From positions 6,283,001 through 6,347,000 of the forward strand of contig NZ_CP121634.1 in assembly GCF_029714945.1 (NCBI RefSeq): DNA of 64,000 nt, given 5' to 3'. Numbering within the stretch: the stretch's first letter is position 1; each line of letters starts with the position of its first letter. The DNA comes from Bradyrhizobium sp. CIAT3101 (GTDB lineage Bacteria; Pseudomonadota; Alphaproteobacteria; Rhizobiales; Xanthobacteraceae). The translations under genes were made by a program, and so were the position numbers. Of the stretch, positions 20,690-28,662 are shown in pieces. A model generated the notes under the pieces. It made no database searches and had not been told where the DNA came from. It saw only the letters and a list, made by a program, of their open reading frames with translations.

Positions 20690-21679
20690 ATGGTTGAGAA
20701 GAAGACTTCGCTTGATATCACCGCCCTCGCCCGCGACTTGCGCGCCGGCCATCGCGCGACGCTGGCGCGAGCCATTACGCTGGTGGAGAGCCGGCGTGGC
20801 GATCATCAGGCGCAGGCGCGTGAGCTGGTCCAGATGCTGCTGCCCGATACCGGCAAGGCGGTTCGCGTCGGCATTACCGGCTCGCCCGGCGTCGGCAAAT
20901 CCACCACCATCGATGCGCTCGGGACCTACCTGATCGAACAGGGCAACAAGGTCGCGGTGCTCGCGGTCGATCCGTCCTCGGCGCGTAGCGGCGGCTCGAT
21001 CCTCGGCGACAAGACGCGGATGGCGCAACTGTCGTCGTCCGACGATGCCTTCATCCGCCCCTCGCCGTCGTCAGGCACGCTCGGCGGCGTCGCGGCCAAG
21101 ACGCGCGAAGCGATGCTGCTGTGCGAGGCCGCCGGCTTCGACGTCGTGCTGGTCGAGACCGTCGGCATCGGTCAGTCCGAGACCGCCGTCTGCGACATGA
21201 CCGATTTCTTCCTCGCGCTGATGCTGCCAGGCGGCGGAGACGAGTTGCAGGGCATCAAGAAGGGCCTGGTCGAGCTCGCCGACATGATCGCGATCAACAA
21301 GGCCGACGGCGACAATCTCAAGCGCGCCAACATCACCGCGGCCGATTATCGCGGCGCGCTGCATATCCTCAGCCCTCGGTCGGAACATTGGCACCCGCCG
21401 GTCGTCACCTATTCGGCGCTGGCCGGCACCGGCATTGCCGAGCTCTGGCAGAAGATCCTCGAACACCGCACGGCAATGAACGCGTCCGGCGAGTTCGCCG
21501 CGCGCCGGCGCGACCAGCAGGTGAAATGGATGTGGTCGATGCTGGAGCAGCGCATGCTGGCGCGGCTGCGCAGCGAGGCATCGGTGCGGGCCAAGGTGAA
21601 GAAGATCGAGGCGGAGGTCGCCGACGGTCACCTGACGCCGGCGCTCGCCGCCGAACAGATATTGGGGTTGCTGCAATGA
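20690..21679 (+). CDS. meaB: MeaB, G-protein chaperone of methylmalonyl-CoA mutase
   Basis: A 329-residue SIMIBI-class GTPase that gates cofactor loading and protects methylmalonyl-CoA mutase from inactivation. The P-loop GSPGVGKST is at residues 64-72. Then come AVDPSSARSGGSILGDKTRM (switch region), FIRPSPSSGTLGG, VETVGIGQSE and NKADGDN (base recognition). The C-terminal dimerisation arm is present. The ATG at 20690 starts MVEKKTSLD; upstream codons of the open frame are not family-like. The stop overlaps the pcp start (ATGA). It is about 2.1 kb downstream of the mutase gene it serves. Confidence 0.95.
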   Translation: MVEKKTSLDITALARDLRAGHRATLARAITLVESRRGDHQAQARELVQMLLPDTGKAVRVGITGSPGVGKSTTIDALGTYLIEQGNKVAVLAVDPSSARSGGSILGDKTRMAQLSSSDDAFIRPSPSSGTLGGVAAKTREAMLLCEAAGFDVVLVETVGIGQSETAVCDMTDFFLALMLPGGGDELQGIKKGLVELADMIAINKADGDNLKRANITAADYRGALHILSPRSEHWHPPVVTYSALAGTGIAELWQKILEHRTAMNASGEFAARRRDQQVKWMWSMLEQRMLARLRSEASVRAKVKKIEAEVADGHLTPALAAEQILGLLQ

Positions 21680-22332
21680 GCGACCAGCTCCGCATTCTCC
21701 TCACCGGCTTCGGCCCGTTTCCCGGCGCGCCGCATAATCCGACCCAGCCGCTGGTGGCGCGGCTGGCGCAATTGCGCCGCCCCGCGCTCGATGGCGTCAC
21801 GCTATCGCGCCACATCTTTCCGGTGACCTATGCTGCAGTGGACCGGCAATTGCCGGAAGTGCTGGCGAAAGTGAAGCCGCATGCGCTGCTGATGTTCGGC
21901 CTCGCGGCGCGCACGCCGTACCTGCGCATCGAGAGCCGCGCGCGCAACGCCGTCACGATGCTGTGGCCCGATGCCGCCAACACCCGCTCCAGCAAGCGCG
22001 GCATCGCCGGTCATGCTGACGCGATGACGTTCGGCCCGCACACGGCAAGGCTGTTGCGCGCCGCGCGTCTCACCGGCATCGACGCACGGCCCTCACGCGA
22101 TGCCGGCGCCTATCTCTGCAACTATCTGAGCTGGCGCGCGATCGAGAACGTGCGCGGCGGTGGACCAAAGCTTGCTGCGTTCATCCACATTCCCTTGCTA
22201 GCGCGCAGCGGCGCCGTGCGGCGCAAGGGATTTCCACGGATCACGCTGGACGAACTGGTGGATGCCGGGGAAGCGATGCTGATGGAGATGGTGAACCTGG
22301 CACGGAAGACGCGGAACACGCAGGCCTCGTAG
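21676..22332 (+). CDS. pcp: pyroglutamyl-peptidase I
   Basis: A 218-residue C15 cysteine peptidase that removes N-terminal pyroglutamate from peptides. The catalytic triad positions are visible: Glu in LRIESRARN, Cys in DAGAYLCNYLSW and His in AAFIHIPLL. The N-terminal LLTGFGPFPGAPHNPT is diagnostic. Translation is coupled to meaB by an ATGA overlap although the functions are unrelated. The stop codon TAG lies inside the palindromic repeat that begins at 22328, so the last residues may have been reset when the repeat arrived. Confidence 0.9.
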   Translation: MSDQLRILLTGFGPFPGAPHNPTQPLVARLAQLRRPALDGVTLSRHIFPVTYAAVDRQLPEVLAKVKPHALLMFGLAARTPYLRIESRARNAVTMLWPDAANTRSSKRGIAGHADAMTFGPHTARLLRAARLTGIDARPSRDAGAYLCNYLSWRAIENVRGGGPKLAAFIHIPLLARSGAVRRKGFPRITLDELVDAGEAMLMEMVNLARKTRNTQAS

Positions 22333-22453
22333 GGTGGGCAAAGGCGCCCTTGCGCCGTGCCCACGATCTCGTTCCATCTGCCGTCAATCGTGGGCACGCT
22401 TCCGCCTTCGCTCTTCGAGCTCCGGCGGACAAGTCGCTTTGCCCACCCTACGG
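22328..22453. repeat. palindromic intergenic repeat, copy C, with a nested module
   Basis: Starts cgtagggtgggcaaagg and ends tttgcccaccctacgg. Relative to copies A and B it carries an extra inner segment, tccgccttcgctcttcgagc...ggcggacaag, nearly the same as the free repeat at 5058-5092. It overlaps the last codons of pcp and supplies its TAG stop. Confidence 0.85.
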
Positions 22454-22563
22454 CACCTCCGCTGCGGTAAACATTTAACCCTACTACGAACAATCCCGAC
22501 GACCCCTTCCGCCCTGCGCTACCTAATCCCCGCGGACCTCCCGCGTCCGCCGAAGGACGCGTC

Positions 22564-23934
22564 ATGGACCTCAATCGCCGTCATCTCATTGGAGCCTCGA
22601 CCGCCGGCATCGCCGGTGCGCTCTACATACCTGTCGACGCCGCGCGCGCCGCGCCGCTGACCTCCCTGCTCGGCCGCGATGCGACCCAATATGGCGTGCG
22701 GCCCGGCGCGGCCGAGGATCAGACACGCACGCTCCAGCGCGCGATCGACGAGGCCTCGCGCGCGCAGATGCCGCTTGCGCTTCCGCCCGGCATCTACCGA
22801 ACCGGATTGCTGCGGCTGCCAAATGGCGCGCAACTGATCGGCGTGCGCGGCGCGACGAAGCTGATCTTCACCGGCGGGGCCTCGGCGATTCAGAGCGACG
22901 GATCGGACTCGGTCGGGCTGACCGGCCTCACTTTCGACGGCGGCAGCATTCCACTGCCGACGCGGCGCGGGCTGGTCCATGTCCTCGGCGGCCGCGGCGT
23001 CCGCATCACCGATTGCGAGATCACCGGTTCCGGCGGCAGCGGCATCTGGCTGGAGCAGGTGTCCGGCGAGATCTCCGGCAACGTCTTCACCAACATTGCC
23101 GTGACGGCGGTGGTCTCGTTCGACGCCAAAGGCCTCACCGTGTCCCGCAACACCATCATCGGCACCAACGACAACGGCATCGAAATCCTGCGCACCGCGA
23201 TCGGAGATGACGGCACGCTGGTCGCGGACAACCGTATCGAGGGCATCAAGGCCGGCCCCGGCGGCTCCGGCCAGTACGGCAACGCCATCAACGCCTTCCG
23301 CGCCGGCAACGTGATCGTGCGCGGCAACCGCATCAAAAACTGCGATTACTCCGCGGTGCGCGGCAACTCGGCCTCCAATATCCAGATCACCGGCAACAGC
23401 GTCAGCGACGTGCGCGAGGTCGCGCTCTATTCCGAATTCGCGTTCGAGGCCGCGGTGATCGCCAACAACACCGTCGATGGCGCCGCCGTCGGCGTCTCCG
23501 TCTGCAATTTCAACGAAGGCGGCCGCATCGCGGTGGTTCAAGGCAATATCATCCGCAATTTGATCCCGAAGCGCCCGATCGGGACCGCGCCCGACGACGA
23601 TGCCGGCGTCGGCATCTATATCGAAGCCGACACCTCGGTCACCGGCAATGTGATCGAGAATGCGCCGTCCTACGGCATCGTCGCCGGCTGGGGCAAATAT
23701 CTGCGCGACGTCGTCATCTCCGGCAATGTGATCCGCAAGGTGCTGGCCGGCGTCGGCGTGTCCGTGGTGTCGGGCGCGGGCACCGCGCTCGTCAACAACA
23801 ACATGATCTCGGAAACCCCGCGCGGCGCCGTGGTCGGGCTGGACCATGCGCGCGCCGTGACGTCAGACCTGTCGGCGGACGGCGCCCAACGCTTTGCGCA
23901 GGTGGTGGTCGGCGGCAACGCGGTGCGGCAGTAA
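22564..23934 (+). CDS. TIGR03808-like Tat-exported parallel beta-helix protein
   Basis: A 456-residue protein with a twin-arginine signal (MDLNRRHLIGASTAGIAGAL). The mature part is a right-handed parallel beta-helix built from recurrent N-rich rungs (for example GNVFTNIAVTAVVSF, NTIIGTNDNGIEILR, GNRIKNCDYSAVRGNSAS), as in pectate-lyase-like folds. It matches my recollection of TIGR03808, a Rhizobiales family of Tat-exported repeat proteins with no known activity. A polysaccharide ligand is suggested by the fold only. The gene follows a repeat element and is convergent with the TIGR03809-like gene 23 bases away. Confidence 0.85.
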   Translation: MDLNRRHLIGASTAGIAGALYIPVDAARAAPLTSLLGRDATQYGVRPGAAEDQTRTLQRAIDEASRAQMPLALPPGIYRTGLLRLPNGAQLIGVRGATKLIFTGGASAIQSDGSDSVGLTGLTFDGGSIPLPTRRGLVHVLGGRGVRITDCEITGSGGSGIWLEQVSGEISGNVFTNIAVTAVVSFDAKGLTVSRNTIIGTNDNGIEILRTAIGDDGTLVADNRIEGIKAGPGGSGQYGNAINAFRAGNVIVRGNRIKNCDYSAVRGNSASNIQITGNSVSDVREVALYSEFAFEAAVIANNTVDGAAVGVSVCNFNEGGRIAVVQGNIIRNLIPKRPIGTAPDDDAGVGIYIEADTSVTGNVIENAPSYGIVAGWGKYLRDVVISGNVIRKVLAGVGVSVVSGAGTALVNNNMISETPRGAVVGLDHARAVTSDLSADGAQRFAQVVVGGNAVRQ

Positions 23935-23957
23935 GCGCCGCCCTCGCTTCCAAGGCC

Positions 23958-24797
23958 TCAGAACGCATTCCGCAGCAGCGGGTACTTTGCTTCGAGGCCG
24001 TCGAGGCTGAAGGTGAATTCGACAACGCGCTCGGGGGCTGCGACGATTTCCTCGGCCGGCGGGGCGAATTGCGGCAACAGCGTCGCCATTGCAGCGGGCA
24101 TGACGACTGGTGGCCTCACCGCAGGCGCGGCGACCGGTGGTACTGCAGATGCGGCAAGCGGCGGCTTCACTGCAGGCGCGGTGCGCGGCGCAGCTGCGAT
24201 GGACGCGGCGACCGGTGATCTGACGGCAGGTGCCGCGACCGACGCCCGCGCGGCGGGCGCCTTCAGTGGTGGCATCTTGGGGGGCGCGGTGAACGACGCC
24301 ATCAAAGCAGCCACCTCGGCTGATGCAGGTACGGCGACCGGTGCAATCGGTGCCGCGAGGATTTCGGCGAGCACATCCAGCGTGGGCTCGAGCGCAACCG
24401 GGACGACGGTCTCGGGCGCGATGTGCACGGCCTTGGGCTGCAGGGCCTTGGGCTGCACGGCCTTGGGCTGCACGGCCTTGGGCTGCACGGCTTTGGGCTG
24501 CATGGTCTGGGCCTGCTCGCGCGGGAACACGCGGGGCATGGTCGCGGGCGACCAGCCGAATGCGGACGTCACGCTCGCGGCAGCGGCGGCGACGTCCCCG
24601 CCATTCGCGAGGGCGCGCCAGGTCTGGACCGCGCGCTTGGCTTCCTGGATGTTTTCGAGGAATGCCAGCTCGCTGTGATAGCGGCGCCAGCGTCCGGTCT
24701 CGAACATTTCGGAGAGATGTTCCAGCCGCTGTTCGGCGAGAGCGCACCAGCGCGCGGCAAGCTCGCGGCTTCCAGCCGCGCCATGGCGATGAGTCAT
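23958..24797 (-). CDS. TIGR03809-like protein with a pentapeptide tandem repeat
   Basis: A 279-residue protein. The first 85 residues (RWCALAEQRLEHLSEMFETG...RWRRYHSELAFLENIQEAK) form a helical domain resembling TIGR03809, a small Rhizobiales family. The remainder is Ala/Pro-rich and low complexity, including five near-perfect copies of QPKAV at residues about 100-124, encoded by 15-base tandem repeats. The C-terminus ends in a compact EFTFSLDGLEAKYPLLRNAF motif. No signal peptide is apparent. TIGR03808 and TIGR03809 neighbours are, as far as I recall, a common pair, here arranged convergently. Function unknown. Confidence 0.7.
   Translation of the reverse strand: MTHRHGAAGSRELAARWCALAEQRLEHLSEMFETGRWRRYHSELAFLENIQEAKRAVQTWRALANGGDVAAAAASVTSAFGWSPATMPRVFPREQAQTMQPKAVQPKAVQPKAVQPKALQPKAVHIAPETVVPVALEPTLDVLAEILAAPIAPVAVPASAEVAALMASFTAPPKMPPLKAPAARASVAAPAVRSPVAASIAAAPRTAPAVKPPLAASAVPPVAAPAVRPPVVMPAAMATLLPQFAPPAEEIVAAPERVVEFTFSLDGLEAKYPLLRNAF
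24426..24500. repeat. 15-base tandem repeat, five copies, inside a coding region
   Basis: Five successive units of the form cacggccttgggctg, with single-base changes in copies 2 and 5. Each is an exact multiple of three bases, so copy-number change would alter the protein by whole QPKAV pentapeptides without a frameshift. It is a minisatellite-like tract in a disordered linker. Confidence 0.9.
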
Positions 24798-25076
24798 AAA
24801 TCAGCCCGTCAGGAGAAAATACGGACGCGACGCAACGCACACGAATCAATTTAGGCGCGACATGAATATTTTGTGGAAAAGTTTTGACTTGTCCAGCAAC
24901 GACACGGCCGTCGTCACGAAAGACCGTAGTCGTGCGGAGTTTTCAGGGCTTTTCGAGTCAAGCTTCGCGCAAGCATAGCGGGCTTGCCAGCTGTCGTTGC
25001 CGATTCATCACGACGATCGCTCAACCGCGAGGTGATCTCGAATCACGCTTCAAGAAGTCGGACGCCCAAAAGAAAA

Positions 25077-25106
25077 GACCCGTCCGGGGGGACAACCGGA
25101 CGGGTC
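25077..25106 (-). terminator. probable intrinsic terminator downstream of the subtilase gene
   Basis: An 11-base perfect stem gacccgtccgg / ccggacgggtc with an eight-base loop. On the minus strand the stem is followed by TCTTTTCTTTT, a U-rich tail, so it would end leftward transcription from the sigma/anti-sigma/subtilase genes, about 160 bases beyond the subtilase stop. The rest of 24798-25266 shows no gene. Confidence 0.75.
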
Positions 25107-25266
25107 GAGCCATATGGGCGCTTGGGGTGGATGGGCGCTCGCGCCTAATATGACTGATGGGGAGGGATGACCGCTCCCACATAAATTGGTCGTGGCAGCA
25201 GGCTGAACGTTCAAAGTGGCGCTCGATTTTTTAACCTTTGGCCGACGCGCAATGTTGTCGCAGGCA

Positions 25267-26949
25267 CTATCGCGCCGCCGGCCTATCCACCTGAGAAACC
25301 GTGGATTTATCGGTCGCGCTCGACAGCGAGGGCTGCTCGATTGCGCGGATGCCGGGGTCGTCGCGGCGCTTCTCGGCATCTTCACGTTTAGTTGTACCGG
25401 ACGCAGCCGCGACCGGCGTCGTGTTGTCGACCGGAACCGCCATGACCGCGGCGAACGCATCGGGCTCGCCGTCGCCGAAGAGATCATCACGCCCGGGTGA
25501 ACCGAGGTCACGCGCGGTCTTCGACAGCGTCATGCGCAGCGCTTCCGGCTTCAGGGAATAGTTCCGCTCGAGCAGCAACGCCGCGACGCCGGAGACATAG
25601 GCGGCCGAGAACGAGGTGCCCGACGTCATCTGGTATTTGCCATCCGGCGCCGGCAGGAAGATGTCGACGCCCGGCGCCGCCAGCGCGATGTAGTTGCCGC
25701 GGTTGGAGGCGGTGAACAGCCTGTCCTGCTGGTCGGTCGCACTGACCGCGATCACGTTGGGATTGGCGGCGGGATAAAGCGGTGGCGATTTGGCGCCGGC
25801 ATTGCCGGCGGCCGCGATCAGCACCAGGCCCCGCGCGGCAGTTGCCGCGATCGCACGCTCGATCACCGCGTCCTTCGGACCGGCAAAGCTCATATTGACG
25901 ATCTGGGCGCCGTGCTCGGCTGCGTAATTGAGCGAGCGCAGGATGATGTAGGACGAGCTCTCGGCGCTGCCGGTGGTGCCGCCGAAGGCGCGAATGGCGA
26001 TGATGCGCGCTTCCGGCGCGCTGCCCATCAGCTTCGCATGCGCCACGATAGCGCCGGCAATGCCGGTGCCGTGGATATGGGGGCCCTCGCTGCTGCCGAG
26101 CGCATCGAAATTGTCGGCGATGGAGTTGGCGAGTTCGGGGTGCTTGGCGTCGATGCCGGAATCGATCACGGCCACCGTGACATTGGCGCCGTGCGCCAGC
26201 GTGTGCGCCTGCGGCAGGCGCAGCTTCGGCAGCACGTATTGGGCCGGATCACCCTCGCTCGGCACCGCCGATTTCTGGTCCTGGAGCAGGTAGCGGAAGT
26301 TCGGCTGGAGCGATCGCACGCCGCCGTCGGCGGCAAATTCGCGCCGCACCGTCTCATACTGCCGGCCGTCGGCGATACGGAACAAGCCGACCGTGGCCCC
26401 GATCAGCGGAAAATTCTCCGAAGAGACGCGCCTCAAACCGTGGCGCCGCGCGAGTTCATCGGCCTCCGTCAGCGACAGCGCGCTGTCGATCTCGGCCACG
26501 AATTCGTTGGCGAAGCTGCGCAGATTGACGGCGACCGGCGTATTGTTGCCGCGCCCCTTGCCGGCGCTCTTCCTGGTCGATTTGCCGGAACCGTCGCCGC
26601 CTCCGCTCGGCTGCCCCAGGCACTCGCCGTCGGCATCGCGATAGGCCGCCGTGCAGGTCGGATAGAGGTTCGGCGAGTAGCGCGCATAGGGCAGCACCGG
26701 GGTCGTCGCCATCCGCGCCGAGATCCGGGCGGTCGTCACCACGTGCGGACCGCGATCGACGCTGACCGCCCTGGCGGCAATGCTTGGACTGATGGTCGGT
26801 GTTCGCGAGGGCACGCTGATGGTCGGCGTGCGCATGATCGCCTGGGCGTGCGCCACCTCGATGCCGAGGCAGGCGGCGAGCAGGAGCGCGGCTCCGACCG
26901 ACGAAGCGTAGGCCCCGGCTCGCAACTGACTCTCGGACTTGCGCGTCAT
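25267..26949 (-). CDS. exported S8 (subtilisin-like) serine protease
   Basis: A 560-residue subtilase. A signal sequence (GAALLLAACLGIEVAHAQ) suggests export. A Ser/Arg-rich stretch and a prodomain-like segment (about residues 145-222) precede the catalytic domain. The triad is complete: Asp263 in VIDSGID, His293 in HIHGTGIAGA and Ser446 in SGTSFSA; Asn383 in AAGNAG provides the oxyanion hole. A low-complexity C-terminal tail of about 60 residues follows. The gene starts 16 bases after an anti-sigma gene and is the third in an ECF sigma / anti-sigma / protease unit, suggesting a regulatory or effector role. Confidence 0.9.
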   Translation of the reverse strand: MTRKSESQLRAGAYASSVGAALLLAACLGIEVAHAQAIMRTPTISVPSRTPTISPSIAARAVSVDRGPHVVTTARISARMATTPVLPYARYSPNLYPTCTAAYRDADGECLGQPSGGGDGSGKSTRKSAGKGRGNNTPVAVNLRSFANEFVAEIDSALSLTEADELARRHGLRRVSSENFPLIGATVGLFRIADGRQYETVRREFAADGGVRSLQPNFRYLLQDQKSAVPSEGDPAQYVLPKLRLPQAHTLAHGANVTVAVIDSGIDAKHPELANSIADNFDALGSSEGPHIHGTGIAGAIVAHAKLMGSAPEARIIAIRAFGGTTGSAESSSYIILRSLNYAAEHGAQIVNMSFAGPKDAVIERAIAATAARGLVLIAAAGNAGAKSPPLYPAANPNVIAVSATDQQDRLFTASNRGNYIALAAPGVDIFLPAPDGKYQMTSGTSFSAAYVSGVAALLLERNYSLKPEALRMTLSKTARDLGSPGRDDLFGDGEPDAFAAVMAVPVDNTTPVAAASGTTKREDAEKRRDDPGIRAIEQPSLSSATDKSTVSQVDRPAAR

Positions 26950-26965
26950 TGGTGCAGCGGCGCGC

Positions 26966-27658
26966 TTAAGGCGCCGCCACGGCGAGGTTGACGAACTTCT
27001 CGCGCTGCATCCTGCCGAGCAGCGCGGTGAGCTCGTCCTGGCTCATCGCCTTGTCGAACTGCAGGCGGAACATGCCGCCTCTGGCATCGCCGATGATCGA
27101 GGCCTGGTAGCTGTCGAGCAGCGCGGTGATATCGGCCACGCGCGCCTCGGGCGTGAAGCGCACCAGCGCCCGCGCAGGAGCCGCCGCCCCGAGTTCGCGC
27201 GTGATCGGCGCGCCGGTCGACAGCGATGCGGTCTGGAAGGTCGAGGTCTGGGTCTTCATCAGCACGGCGCCGATGATGCCGGCCTGCAGCAGCAGCGCGA
27301 TGGCGCCAAGGCTCGCCGACCAGGCCAGCGTGCGCGGCGACAGGCTGGCGAAGAAGGTGGCAACGCGCGCCGACAACGGCAGCGAACTGGTCGCCCGCTC
27401 CGGCTCGGCGTCGATCGCGGCAAACAGCTTCTGCATCGCGCGCGCCGACGGAGCGCCCAGGCTCTCGTTCAAATGAATGGTCTCTTCGTATTCGCCACGG
27501 ATCGCCGCATATTGCTTCGCGAGCGCCGGATCGCTGGCGAGCGCTTCTTCCACACGGCGGGCATCGCGCGCGTTCAGCGTGCCGGCGGCGTGCCACGGCA
27601 GCAGCATCTCGATCTCACCGGGCTCTTGCTCCAGCATCTTCTTGCTCAGTGCCATCAT
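26966..27658 (-). CDS. membrane anti-sigma factor
   Basis: A 230-residue single-pass membrane protein. The N-terminal region (EIEMLLPWHAAGTLNARDAR) resembles the anti-sigma helical domain of RskA-type proteins (LPWYxxGTL-like) and lacks the HxxxCxxC zinc motif. One transmembrane helix spans about residues 111-133. The C-terminal 70 residues (ALVRFTPEARVADITALLDS... to KFVNLAVAAP) have the beta-alpha-beta pattern of subtilase propeptides. The ATG at 27658-27656 overlaps the sigma factor stop (ATGA), which couples their translation. It should hold the ECF sigma at the inner membrane; the signal is unknown. Confidence 0.8.
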   Translation of the reverse strand: MMALSKKMLEQEPGEIEMLLPWHAAGTLNARDARRVEEALASDPALAKQYAAIRGEYEETIHLNESLGAPSARAMQKLFAAIDAEPERATSSLPLSARVATFFASLSPRTLAWSASLGAIALLLQAGIIGAVLMKTQTSTFQTASLSTGAPITRELGAAAPARALVRFTPEARVADITALLDSYQASIIGDARGGMFRLQFDKAMSQDELTALLGRMQREKFVNLAVAAP

Positions 27659-28224
27659 GGCCAGCCTCGCTCAATGCCGGCTGCCTTCAGCAGTTCGGCC
27701 AATTTCTTGCGCGCATAAAACAAGCGCGTCTTCACAGTGTTCTCCGGGATCCCGACGATCTCGGCCACCTCTTCCACGGACTTCTCGTGGTAGTAGACGA
27801 GGTCGACGATTTCCCGATGGTCCGGCGAGAGGCCCGTCAGACACTCCCGCAACGCTTCACTGGTATCCTTTTTCTGGACCACCGTTTCTGGATTGTCGGA
27901 CGAATCCTCGATCGCATTGGCGGCCTCGTCGTCCAGTTCAAAATCCTTTCGGCGCCGAAGCGCAGACAGGGCCTTGAATCGGGTGATTGCCAGCAGCCAG
28001 GTGGAAACGGCGGATCGGCCCTCGAACTTGCCGGCTTGACGCCAAACGTCGAGAAACACCTCGCTGATGAGGTCTTCCGCCGTCTGCTCGTCCCGCACGA
28101 GCCTCAGCCCGAACCGATACACCCTGACATGGTGCCGCCCGTACAGCACCTGCATGGCAAGACGGTCGCCCTGAGCGATCCTGGCGATAAGGACCTCGTC
28201 CGTAGCCGCCTGTGTCACGCTCAA
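27655..28224 (-). CDS. ECF-type RNA polymerase sigma factor
   Basis: A protein of 187-189 residues with the two sigma domains of ECF factors: region 2 at about 25-95 (YRFGLRLVRDEQTAEDLISE, DVWRQAGKFEGRSAVSTWLL) and region 4 at about 128-180 (LRECLTGLSPDHREIVDLVY, EIVGIPENTVKTRLFYARKK). The longest start is a TTG at 28224; a GTG six bases later is an alternative. It is first in a leftward unit with its anti-sigma and an S8 protease. Autoregulation is likely for such factors, but I could not define its promoter. Confidence 0.9.
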   Translation of the reverse strand: MSVTQAATDEVLIARIAQGDRLAMQVLYGRHHVRVYRFGLRLVRDEQTAEDLISEVFLDVWRQAGKFEGRSAVSTWLLAITRFKALSALRRRKDFELDDEAANAIEDSSDNPETVVQKKDTSEALRECLTGLSPDHREIVDLVYYHEKSVEEVAEIVGIPENTVKTRLFYARKKLAELLKAAGIERGWP

Positions 28225-28662
28225 AGGCCGTCTCGCAAAGTTGGTCGGGTCGATGCGGGGGACGGTTCGACGGGAGGGGTGAAATTCTTCAACCTACCGC
28301 AGTCATACGGGGATGCGTGTGATCTACCACACATACGCGCAATTTCCTTATCCCACCCGTGGCAGTTGGCCGCTTCGCTGCAGAACGGTAACATAATACG
28401 GAAACACTCTCTCGCGGATTTGCCGTGAGCCTGAACGGACGGCCCGGCCGGGCCCGGTCCATAACACGGCCCTGTGCACCTTATGTCGCACGGGGCCGGA
28501 TTTGGTCCGCGATATCGCCTGCGATGCCTAACCGGCCGCAAAATCCCGCACTGCACGAGCCCCTCACCCGCGCCATGTCCCCCGGATTCGGTGCAAAAGG
28601 ATACCAAACCTAAAGGCTTGCCACGTAGATTTTTTCGGCTGACATCCACCATTGGCGGGACC
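28225..28662. other. intergenic region between divergent sigma and diguanylate cyclase genes
   Basis: About 440 bases that must contain promoters for both neighbours. The left third is AT-richer and holds a TGTG-type dyad at 28317-28332. Open frames extending into it from the diguanylate cyclase gene have non-protein-like composition and lack a ribosome binding site. No other feature was seen. Confidence 0.45.
28317..28332. promoter_or_regulatory. possible CRP/FNR-type operator
   Basis: The dyad GTGTG-ATCTAC-CACAC pairs perfectly and resembles a CRP-type TGTGA-N6-TCACA site with one mismatch. It lies about 95 bases upstream of the ECF sigma start and 330 upstream of the diguanylate cyclase. 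No regulator gene is adjacent, so this is a weak call based on symmetry alone. Confidence 0.3.

Noticed and set aside
24426..24500. CRISPR-like repeats
   Set aside because: Units are directly adjacent with no spacers and lie in frame inside a coding gene.
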